From contig JAQGDQ010000001.1 in NCBI GenBank assembly GCA_030141605.1, positions 2,206,501-2,266,500 on the forward strand: 60,000 nt of DNA, given 5' to 3'. This stretch comes from Tubiluchus corallicola (lineage: Eukaryota; Priapulida; Priapulimorpha; Priapulimorphida; Tubiluchidae). The notes under the pieces were generated by a model, which saw nothing but the letters and a program-made list of their open reading frames with translations, did not search any database and had not been told where the DNA came from. Numbering within the stretch: position 1 is the stretch's first letter; the number at the start of each line of letters is the position of its first letter. This document shows, in pieces, positions 36,811-48,300 of this stretch. Position numbers and translations under genes: made by a program.

Positions 36811-37700
36811 TAGGTAAAAATGGTACAGGGAAAAAATGACGTAAATGGAAAAGTAGGAAAAATGGTACAAAAGTTATTTTAATTTTAATGCAAATAATTT
36901 CTATAGTAAAACTATAATGCACTCAGTAGGAATCAGATCTCCCGCCGTGGTCTAAAAATCCTGAACATGTTCGTGTCTGATTATTTTGATCGTAAAACAC
37001 AAATAAACACGCAAACATATAACAATATATCTGCATTGGTATTATACAGACTGATAAAAGACTCATATCCATTAATTAGAATTATTAGTAGTAGAGCACG
37101 TACATTCCACTTAGTTTGCCTGCATTAGTTTAACCATTTGATAACGGACAACTACACGTATTTACATACTAAGTCAGCTTTCAAAGCTATATACAATATA
37201 CATTATATAAGCATAAGTTACAGACAGCATTACAGACAGTTTTTCAAGCGTGAATTTCTTGAAATGAGACCTGGAACTAACTCATAGTTGCTTGCCCTGG
37301 TGGAGAAAATAAAACTTAGCCCATTTGGTTTGAATGAAAATGTCAGAGAATGCCCATTTTGGCAGTTTTCATCACTTCCCTAGTCTAATAATCTGCGTCA
37401 AAATGCATCTTTCTTGTCGCCTACCCACCTTCTCCACAAAGTTTCGTGGAAATCTGAAAATTAAGTAGTCATTGCATAATAGGTTTACTGCAATATAACA
37501 GACAAAATCAAACAAACAACGCTGAAGTATATAATTATTTTAGTTATTTTTACCAAAGAGTCTGTCTGGGTAAAAATAACTAAAATAATTATACCGCACA
37601 CTAACTCTAACCCCAAATCCCACAAATCTTGTGCCATTTTTTTCCATTTGTGCTCTTTTTACTTGAATCATTTTTACAATGCACTACCATTCGGTTATTA
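36811..37700. mobile_element. Dispersed element with (G)TAAAAATGGYACAGG termini, copy 1
   Basis: Starts GTAGGTAAAAATGGTACAGG. The 37121-37700 part matches 59390-60000 at the end of the window, including GGAACTAACTC, a GTTTGCCC/CTTGCCCT-like block, GGAAATCTG and TAAAAATAACTAAAAT. The right part contains inverted versions of the terminal motif (TTGTGCCATTTTTTTCC). I infer a non-autonomous DNA transposon or composite repeat; its class is unknown. Confidence 0.55.
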
Positions 37701-37794
37701 CAGAGGAATCTTTTGTTCATGATTTTGTCGCGAACAGTTTTTCGTTAGCTCTTTAAATTCAGTTCTTCTTATAGTGTTGGATATAGGTTACGGA

Positions 37795-37918
37795 CAGAGG
37801 ACACCTGGGCAGTACTCCTGCAGTAGCACTTGGGTAGTAGACATTTAGGTGTTAGTCAGCTGGGCCATGTACACTTTGATAGCGACATTTGAGCACTGAA
37901 TACTTTAAGCAGTATAAG
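37795..37918. repeat. Degenerate minisatellite array C (about 15-bp unit)
   Basis: Units such as GACACCTGGGCAGTA, GCACTTGGGTAGTA, GACATTTAGGTGTTA and GACATTTGAGCACTGA share the ACATTTGGG core of array B but have a different second half. Confidence 0.6.
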
Positions 37919-37980
37919 TGCTACAGAAAGCTTTCACCACTACCTGCCTAACTTGTAACTCCCTCCGTCCCTCTCCTTAC

Positions 37981-37999
37981 ATATATATATATATATATA
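37981..37999. repeat. Short (AT)n microsatellite
   Basis: 19 bp of alternating AT directly before array D. Confidence 0.9.
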
Positions 38000-38001
38000 C
38001 C

Positions 38002-38115
38002 ATGGCCCGAATGTCTGGGGCTAAAATATCCTGGGGCCCAAATGTCTGGGGCAGGCTATTCCTGGGCCTAAATGCCTAGGGCCCAAATTATCTGAGGCCC
38101 AAAAATTTCTGTAAG
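38002..38115. repeat. Degenerate minisatellite array D (inverted array B unit)
   Basis: Units of GGCCCAAATGTCTGGGG type, the reverse complement of the array B consensus. Arrays B and D are therefore inverted relative to each other, about 1.3 kb apart, with array C and the dispersed element between them. Confidence 0.7.
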
Positions 38116-38445
38116 CCACCGGAGAGAACACCGAAAATTGTTCGTTATCTGCTCAACTGCGGCTGAGTTCTAGATATCAATCGTGCTGCATTGTAAGAAC
38201 TAGAAAGTTTTTTTATTGCCCAATTTAATTTTTAATAACAATAACCTTTTACGAAAAATCTTCCAAGAAAAACTTCTCTTTCCGCTTAATCTATATTACA
38301 TCACATTTAATTACCCATTAAATTTCGGTTTTTCAGTTCAGCGTGAAAAATTACAGCAACAAATCTCGCCATATTGTCCAATCGCCATACTGTATCAATC
38401 GCACCTGTCACAGCTGCTGCAATCGCCATTATGACGCCACAGCTA

Positions 38446-38580
38446 CTCCAGTAACCTTCCCATGGAACACATGTTTTAGGAACTATGGTAAAGATCACCA
38501 CAGACAAGAAAACCTGGATCTACAAAAATATGAAGGGTGACAGCAAAGTGATTACTCCAAGTAAACTGTTATCGTCCAGA
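38446..38580 (+). pseudogene. Possible subtilase (peptidase S8) fragment
   Basis: The frame at 38461-38490 reads HGTHVLGTMV, matching the active-site His signature of subtilisin-like proteases (HGTHVxGT). It continues KITTDKKTWI, resembling the segment that follows in some bacterial-type and eukaryotic subtilases (DDxTWIGVAP). A stop codon lies two codons before the motif. In another frame just upstream is NRHYDATATPV, similar to the NWYDA...TP segment that usually precedes it. No Asp or Ser active-site region was found, so this is at most a broken remnant. Confidence 0.3.
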
Positions 38581-39225
38581 ATCAATAACGAATGCAAATT
38601 TGCATTATAATTACGATGGTATCACCAAGATAGGTGCATTTACACATTTGGTGGCAGCAAAAGATGATTTACTTTCTTTATTTACACTTCACATGGTAAT
38701 TTCAGTATTTTTTCGGTATATAAAAATGAGTTTACATGGTTGTAGCAGCAGGTATCTATGAGCATCAACTGGAGTGCAGGGTTTATCCAAATCAGATCCA
38801 ACCTGATTACCAAAGCACTGCAGTTTGTCAAAATGCGTAATTAAAGCACAAATTCAGTTTCAGTAAAATGAAAGAAGGACTGGCCAAGTCTAAATTCAGT
38901 TTACAGAAGAAATTGTATGTATTATTTTATGCACAAAACAAAACAAAAATATTCCATTTTTACATAAATTTTAATATATATTAATATAACTTATTTAACT
39001 CATAGTACACACTTAACAGCAATTTACATGAAACAAAACTATGCCTACTCTCACCCTTGAAAAAGTGCCAAAGCCTTTACATAACAGATTTTAGAAAAAT
39101 ACTCAAAAAGATGAGCATTTTACTATTGTTGAAGAAGAAATCGGACCAGATCAATTTATAATTTAGCTTACAAAATATCAAATAAGCTTTTACAGTTTTG
39201 CTACTTTTATGCACATTATGTTGAG

Positions 39226-39390
39226 CTAGTTCGCATTAACAGGAAGTGGCCTTTCAGGAATAAGCGATGATACGAATGTGCTAAGGAATGTCCACATGGT
39301 TTGGATAGGAGATGGGGTTCCTGGCTCTGCTTCCCGCTCAGTGTCTGGCTGTGGCTCATTATCAGATAAAACATTTTGTTCTTCTGGAAC
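39226..39390 (-). CDS. HERPUD: HERPUD exon 8 (C-terminus and stop)
   Basis: Acceptor TTTATACAG; TAG at 39226-39228. It encodes an acidic segment and the conserved C-terminal amphipathic FLSTFVSSLIPERPLPVNAN. A reverse AATAAA (TTTATT at 38677-38682) about 550 bp downstream is a possible poly(A) signal. Confidence 0.92.
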   Translation of the reverse strand, partial: VPEEQNVLSDNEPQPDTEREAEPGTPSPIQTMWTFLSTFVSSLIPERPLPVNAN

Positions 39391-42300
39391 CTGTATAAAG
39401 ATATATAACCATAACAGAAACCTTTTTTATCACAACGATGAGAAAACACACAGTTAATTGGATGCTAATAAAAGAGTTGTTTAAAAAAGGTCCTCAATAT
39501 AATTCAATTATTGGACTTTCAATGCGGCATTAGTAATTTCAGCTGACTGCCTACTGCATCCAGGAGCATGTCATAAGAGGTACTTATGCAATCACTAATG
39601 AACAAGCAATATACAGATTGTAGATGGCTTGAAGATCTGACTTTCTGCTCAGTAAACTACAAGATACTATAGTTACTAATGTGAAAAACTAAACTCGCAA
39701 CAATATGCTTTTTACACAAATTCATGTACGTACTTGAGGTTGTTGCGCTGGCTGTTGTGGCTGCCTCTGTGGTGTGTTTCGTCTGTTATTGTTTGCATTT
39801 ACTCTTCGGGTAATGTTGAAAATACCTCGCTGATACCTGTAAACCAAATACATTTAAGGTAACATTAAAAGGTAATAGCAGAAAGCAACTAAATGCTATT
39901 TTAAATATGGATCAGTACTGAAATTCAGTGACTAACAGACAGAAATTTCAAAGAGTAGAATAATTGTATTAAATTATGCCTTTAAACAATAGCATATATA
40001 AATTGCATTGACTTTTCTTTATGATACCACACTGCAAACTTTCAACATACACCCAGTCACTAATCTTCAAATTATAGTGTAGCACTACCATGCAGCATCA
40101 TTTTGCTTGACCTAAGATTTTCTAGGTTCACAACAAAAGTAAAAAATTAAGCGTAACACGACACCTAGAAGCAAGTACTTACATGTAAAATATGAAGAAG
40201 CAACCTAGCACCACCAAAAATCTGCTGAATGACGAGTAAAAGTAAAGAATCGAAAATAAGATACTGATACGACAAAACATATAGATCCAGTCTAGCCAAT
40301 CATTCGCGTGTTCATCATCATCATCATCTAAAATGGCATTTCCCTACAAATTAGAAAAATGAAAGAAAAAAAATCAGAGTTTTAGCACTACAAAGCACTT
40401 AACAGAACAGAATTATAAATAAAAATTAGAATGTGCAACCAGCAAAAGATTACTATTATAGCAATATTCATTGTCACAATGCATTTTTAGATTACACACA
40501 ACATACTTTTTTATTTCAGCAATTCCTTATTAATAACATATCGTTATTAATTTTCGGCTCTTATTGTTATTCCACAAAACTTACAATGGCAAGTTTAAAT
40601 ATTAGACATCTATATTTCTTCATAAATTTGCAAGTGGTACCTTCAGTTATTGACTTACGTAATTAATGACCAAACCCCTACACTACTTTGCAGCAATATT
40701 CAGAGATTTAAGTACAGTAGGCGCCGCTTAATAGACTCACTTGGGGACCCAAGTGTTTTGAACCAATTAATCGACTGAACCTATTAACTGATGGGTGTAG
40801 TATTTCAGGTAGAGTATGAGTCATCAAAGGTTTTTAATGAATTTTAGAAATAAAGTTAATGCCTAAATTCCTTTGTGCAGTTAAAAATTAGAAAAAATAT
40901 TTTAAAAGAATAATTTATATAAGTGAATTAGCAATAAATTAAAAAAGTAAACTTTTCGAAATCACAGACTTTTCTAAGTCTGTTTATTTACAAAAATCAA
41001 CACAATTCCTTCAAAGTCGGCTGCTTCATTTTCTCGCGAAGAAGATGTCCCACAAAGTTCTCGTAATTATATAAAACGTTGAAAATCTGTTGTTGTTGTT
41101 GTTCTGAATCATCTGCTCACTTACATTGCCCTTATTTGCTGCACGATGTTTACTCTTGTAAGTCACAAGGAATACCGGCTGATTAGTATACTGTATCTTT
41201 GATTGTTAACTTTTTAAACCTGAAAGCGTGATTTGCAACAAGAGCATCAAAAGGAAACCACTAAGCAAGTGATTAAATGCTTAGCTTCCAGAAATTCTTT
41301 GGGTAAGAGTGGGGGAGTGGGTAACAGATTCAAAGCAAAAGCGCTACGCTAGCGTATTACTGCATGATAAACGAACCTGCTCATAAACAAAACGGTACTT
41401 AGCATGATTGTTTCTGCATACATGGTGCACAAAAGGGAAGTAAAGATGACATAAAAGTAGGAAAGTTTCTTTAGGCACATACAAATATCTTATTTTAAGT
41501 AGGTGAAGGAGAAATATTGAGTCAATTATGCGGAGTTCTTTGAGTCAATTACTGATGTATATTTATGTATATTTGATGTATTTATGTATATTTGAATAGA
41601 AACGGTCCATTCCAGGCATTTTTGAGTCAATTAAGCGATTGAGTCTATTAACCGTGAATTTATTAAGCGGCGCCTACTGTATAATTGCAGAATAGTTACA
41701 AATACAAATTTTGCAGTTGCAAAAGCATTTGGCCTTTGGCCTGAATAAAAAGTATTTTGCAAGATAGATTTTGCACGCACGCACATATTTATGTATGTAC
41801 ATACACAGGGGTCAATAATAACAAGATAATTAAACTGCAATTGGTGAGCAGAGATAAACATGGCACATGATTCATGCTTTATGAAAGGACTGTTCTTTTT
41901 GTTGTTCTTTTTTCATGTTGAGTATTTAGACAGTATAAACTAACAAATAGGTTTTGTTGCAAAAATATATTTTATGGTGATCTTGAGATAACCTTCAAGA
42001 TAATAAAAATGTCAGCAGTAAGAACAGCTCGTCTTGTTTTTATTTAATGTCACTTGGTAAGTTGACATTTCTGTTATGTTTGCTAACCCCTAGCCAAAAA
42101 TTCTGACAAATTGCCAAAGTTTTTCTGCAGCAATGAGACATGCTAATTTGTCAGATATTCCACTGTATAAGCTAACTGCTGCAACAACTTTTGTTTCAGG
42201 TACTTTCTGCTAACCTTCAAATATCCTTTTTGAAGCACAATGTATTGCTTATAGCCTGCTTTCATCTGAAACTTATCACTCAGTTCTGGTATTCATGATG

Positions 42301-45300
42301 GAAAATTCACACCAGAGTAAATTTGACATATCGCACAAACAAAGGATACAATTAACAGGACACACATTTAGCAGCAAAAAATTAGATATAAATTTAGTTT
42401 TGAACTATTTGTTATTTATTAAATTATATTGTGGGTATCTTGCAAACTAGATATCATAAAACAGGGAATAAAATCATCAACATAAAAACAGTGTGCCCAA
42501 TTATATACATTCAACTAATACCTGTGCATTCATTCTAACATTCTGTTGCTCCACATTATTTGCAGGTTGATCTGGTTCTCGTGCTGCATCATATGTGGCA
42601 GGACCTGACAAACCACTTACAGGAGTGTGACCGACTGATGGCGGCAATGGATAACCCATTTGGGCACTAGAATGAAGAAGTGTTTCACATAAACTGGTAG
42701 ATAATGATCATTATTAGCCATTACAAAATGAAAAGAACAAAACTAAAAGCTCCTGCTAGGTAAAAAATCCAAACTATAGTATGAATTCATAAGAGGTTAA
42801 AGAATTAACATCTTCAAAAAAGGAACTGGAGCATTTGATACGGCAGTTTTTAATCAATTTTTTTCTCATTTGATATACTTCTGTGTGTCAAACGTTTGAT
42901 GTACTAATTTTTTTATATCAGGTTTTAATCATCTCAAAATTTGCCAAAAATGACTTGTTTAAAAGTTTCAATACTTTATTAAAAAAGATAACAAGTATCA
43001 TTAATGTCTTCTATTATCTTCCTGAATAATTTTCTGAAATATAGCAGATGTTATCAGAGAATCAGGAGAAAGTCATTGATATCATGGTGCAGTTAAACTA
43101 AAGACAAAACAAAACAGTTACTGTAACAAACATATGTTTTTACATACTAAAACATGTATTGCTGCATGTATTGAGCATAAATCCATTGTTGTTGCTCTGG
43201 TGTTAAGCCCTCATAGATGTTGTATGGATACTGATGATTGTACTGAAATGCCATTGGAGACAATGGCGTGGTTGCATGTGATGTAGTGGCTGTAAAACGT
43301 TGTCGTAACCCACTAGGCAGCGATGAAGATGTGTCTGGTTCTTGTGCTGGTTGCTGAAATGTAAAAAAATAATATTAAGACATAAGCTCAAAAAAGTTGT
43401 GAGTTAGACTATGATTGTATCGATAATATTCTAGGAATATCGTTATCGTATAGAATTTGGCACGTATCGTTGCTTAACGCTTACCTTTATAAAATCATTT
43501 TACTTTGCTTTTCCATTTTATTTAGAGCAATTATGCAAAAAAGTGGATAAAAAGAATTATTTAGAAGTATAAGCTTGCAGACGCCGAATCAATTTCTTGT
43601 TCTTTCGCTTTCAATAATGGCTATCTTTATTCTGAATCATGGTGACGCAAAAATTTCAAATACACTGTACCGTATTTTTAGTGTTACCTTACATCATATG
43701 GCATTGCATAATATACATACACCACCTCACACGTGACTTACTCTCCTTCAGGGGTAACTGACTGTTTAGCAGAAATCATGGTTGAGAAACAGTATGGGGA
43801 ATTTATCAGAACCATTTTACTTTTATTAGTGAAGGTTCAAAAAGCCATTCGCCATGTGTAAGTACTGCAAACCAGCTCAACTACAATTTTGCCTAAACAT
43901 TTGAAAGAAATAAGTGCCAGTGATAATTACAGATGTAGTTGCCAAGTGATTCATTTAATTTACCTGACTTCTTAGTTCTTACTCTGCAAACAACAACGGC
44001 TGCTCTTGTGAAATTATACGTGTTTTATTTATGTAAGCACTTCGTATTTATGCAAAGTTCCTTCTGTGAGTCATAGAAATTTATCTAAGCAGAGATAAGT
44101 GATACTGAGAGCACATACTAATATAATTAGGTTTTATAAGTTACATGCTCACTGACTAACAGTGGCAGAGATGTGGATTCGTGAAGCTAGCTTTTATAGT
44201 AGTTGCCAATATATTTGTGGTGTGTGTAGTACCACCATCTTAATATGATTTAATTTACAAGTGTTGAAGGTGAACAGAGTGACAAAAATGTAACATAATT
44301 ATAATAAATATCATGCCTCTTTATAATACTTCATAACTAGCATCAATTTAAGTATACAGCACGCTGAAGCACTTAATAATTTTAATTATTAATGCTACTT
44401 TTCTGTTGTTGCATAAATTGTCTAACTTCAGTATACTTTTATTGCTAGAAATAATTTATCGTATCGTATCATCGACAAATAGATTATTGTTATCATATCG
44501 TATTGTTATTGTATCGCCAAATTGACATCCCTATCTTAGTTAGCATATTTATCAAAATACTTTGAAATCAAAGTTGATTCAACAATGTTTTGCTGAGTAG
44601 CACTGTTTGAAGAGAGAATGATTTTAAGCATTGGCAAAACCAAAAAACAATTGGCTTTCTTTACATATTAGCACATGTGTCTCTCAGGACTTTGAATTTT
44701 GAAACATGAATGTACGTGTAATAAATGTAGGATTATTAACTTATATCTTGTTCCCTAAAATAAAGTTTAGCCCAAGATTTCAGCAAGACTATACAGGAAA
44801 AGAATTCATCACTGAACTCATACATTAGCCCTAGGGCTTTAAGACTAAGATGAAGAGCATATTTTTGTTAAGATTTGAACAGAAAAAATAAGATATTGCA
44901 GTCAACCTAGTAACAGTTTCCAAACAGTAACTTGATTTTAGGCATATTGACTATCACTGATATTCCTTGACTGGGTCCAACATCAGTAAGCCTATAGTTT
45001 AAATGCAGTTAACATAATAATTATCAAAACAAGTCAAGATTATCAACAAAATATTTGTGACAATAAATACATCAATTGCAGTTGAACTTACATTTTTTGA
45101 TGATTCTCTTTCTTCTGATGCAGATGGAGCACAGACTAGATGAACAGCGTGGGTTCGAACTTCCTCATCGTACTAACAAACAGATAAATTAAAATTAATA
45201 ACCTATAGTTCAGAATTTCATTGTAGTTGTTTGAACATTATTTTGAAGATTACATTGACTATCACTAATTTACAATACAAATAGAATTTAAAAGACAGTT

Positions 45301-48300
45301 TCAGATATGTAACACAGTGTTATTGCTTCACACATCTTTACTTAGATAAAAAATGAATTTAAGTAACACTTATTTATTCATTATGATCAATTAATTCTCG
45401 TCATAATGCAAAATTCTGCAGAGAATACAATGCTAAATCACAAGGTATTACTGTTAATGCAGAATTAACATTCAAGCCCACAACACAAGTAAAAAACTAA
45501 AATATTGCTGTAAATATTGCTGAAAATTGCACTTGAAAACAACATGGTTAAAAACACTATACCCTGCCATGAAAGCATTATATACAGAATGTTAATTCTA
45601 GCAGCTTCACAATAAAGCATTATTACAAGTCATTGCAACTGCAATAGCAAAAATACTACATAACATGTTTCTAGGCATTTTATTAATTTTATTTATTCTT
45701 TTGAAATTATAGCTCTAGCTAAGATCAATTTTCACGCATCATATGGCACTATGAATATAATTATAAAGATTCAATTTTATAACTGATGTACATAGGAACT
45801 CGACTGTGTGGTATAGCTGGGTGTTTGCTTTCCACCCGACATCATGGGTTGAACCCCTGGTCAAGTCATACTAAAAACTTAAAAAATGGTACTGCTCATT
45901 CTTCGACCAAGCACGTGAGTTTACTGAAGTAACATGCAGATAATACTAATCGGGACAACCAGACATAAGTGTAGTATTACTTAAGGTGTTATCCCTGGAC
46001 TATGTCCTAAACGAAATTAATAATTTAGAACTAACATGCCTGTCTCAGAAAATCCTTTATTGTTAGGTGATCTGGAAGCAGCTGTCCTGAATAAATAAGC
46101 TTCTGTCGATTTGGGTGCTATAAAAGAATAATTATAACATTGCAAGTAAATCTTAATAATGAATCTTACAAGACACTAAATTAGAAGACTTGCCACAATA
46201 AATTTTATCTTGTTGAATAAACAAGTAATTTTTTAAAAATAAGTATTTAGTTACCATAAGTTAAACATTACAGAACTTTTACTTATTCATTTTGGCTTAC
46301 ACGGAAAGCATGCATACAACACTGCTGCACACACTTTTCCAATAAAGTGATCTATTAAAGCTAAAAACTATATCAATATCAGTACTTTATACAAATTTAA
46401 AATGGAAGGATACCCCGGAATTATCTTTTTTTACATTTTTTAATGCAATTTGGCACACTGCAAGCTGGATACTAGCGTTTTTATTGCAGTGCTTACTCAA
46501 AGTAAATAATCATGAGGAGTCCAGAGCTTGGCTCTTTATCAAACCTCTAAGATGAGCCATTGAACAGACAGCAAAATTTTTGTCATGTTTGGATAGCCTC
46601 CGTTTATGAAGTAAGCAGCCACAGGCCGAATTCCCTTATCCTGAATACAAATTCACGTACCCGTCTTAACGTTTTGCTAACAGTCACAAACACAGGTTAC
46701 AGGTGAGAGTCACGTAACAGTGTCTAGGTTCACGTACGCATATTTTAGGGAATCACTCCCAAACCTTGCATAAATGGATATCCATGTGCTGCATATCCCG
46801 GTTGCAGCGTTCACGAGACTATACATAACATTAGTAAGCATGGAGAATCCTGCACTTTAAATGCAGCACACAATTTCAAAAATAAATTTGTTGCCATCAG
46901 TTGTTTAAGGTCAAATTAATTTTGCTTCCACATTAATTGCATTTTAATTCACCATGTGCAAGCAAACTTTGCTGGTTTTCTTGGGTAGGTGTATCTTGTG
47001 TAACTTTGTAGTGCAGTAACAGCAATGTAACAGCCTTAAATTTATAATATTGTACTTTGTATTGTACTAATTTAATAATATTTTCGAAGTAGTGGCAGTA
47101 TAACAGCCTAGAAATTCTAGTATTGTTTGTATTGTACTAATGTGATAGATATTTCCTGAATAGAACTTCATTTTAAATATGTGTAGTGCACTTTATTGTG
47201 GAGTATTTATCTCTGATTTAAACAAAGAAAATCGCAAAAAAGAAAGCAGGAAAGCAGGACAGAGAGTAGAAACAGGGAAGAAAAAGGGAGAAAGAGATAT
47301 TATTATCTATCCTTAATACTTGTATTATCATGGTCAATTTAAACGAAAATCAGGTGACAAACTTTACTACCACCACCGTCACCGCCTCAGCCGCTTTGCA
47401 CAATGGAATATTTGGACCATGGTGGGAGAATTGGTGATGAAACCACATTGCACGATCAAGTGGCTATCGTAGGAGCAGAAATTGTGGATGACTATGTACA
47501 GGGTATTGTCATCACGTCAACACTGCCACCACCAGCAGCAGCTACAAGCACCAGCTATCACTACCATTTGTGTTACCAGGGCCGCTGCTGCTGCTTTACA
47601 TGAATTAGTAAAGTGCACCATCACTTTGCGAATAATGTGGAAGTCAAAACGACATGGTTTGCATCTCTATAATAGACTTACGAGTGCTCCAGACCCCTCG
47701 TAACTTCATGAACATTTCTCGGGCAATTTTGAGTTTCATGAATAGCACCTAAATTCTTAAGTGCATGTAACTTGCACTTGCTTAACTTTCTTCGTAAGTG
47801 CAGTAAGTGATTTACACCTAAATCACTTGCGTACGCAGTGCTCAAGTGCACTTTGCTTTATCAGCGATACATGAATGGCAATTCTTTAAGCACACATAAA
47901 TCGTTTGTACACCCAAAGCGTGTGTTAAACACGATATGTGAATCTGGGCCAAGAATCTGAAAGGAGGATAAAACTGCCAAAATAGAGTTTAGAGGAAGTC
48001 AGCTATCCATGCACTTGACCAGCATCGATGTTTTGTAACTGTGGCCATGAAGTACACATGCAAAACCCTTTGTTATTTACCCTGTCAAAAGCAAATACAA
48101 TAAACTCCAATAATTCGAGTAGCTGGGGGCTAAAGAAATTGTCCGAGTTGTGTGATGCCACAATAAACCGAGTTCAGCGAAAACGCACATGCCGGCATTC
48201 AACTCTTGTGGATGCACTGTGTAATTGTTTGTAGCAATTTATTTAAATGGGAGCCTAATTCATGAACAAATGTGCAGGCTGCTGCTGCTGCTCCTCAACT

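Noticed and set aside
35575-38115. CRISPR-like repeat clusters
   Set aside because: Units of 15-17 bp are directly adjacent and degenerate, with no unique spacers, in a eukaryotic genome; these are minisatellites.
47403-47603. 66-codon frame with CAG/CAC-rich tail in HERPUD intron 1
   Set aside because: No domain, low-complexity composition, overlapping alternative frame; treated as part of an undefined repeat.
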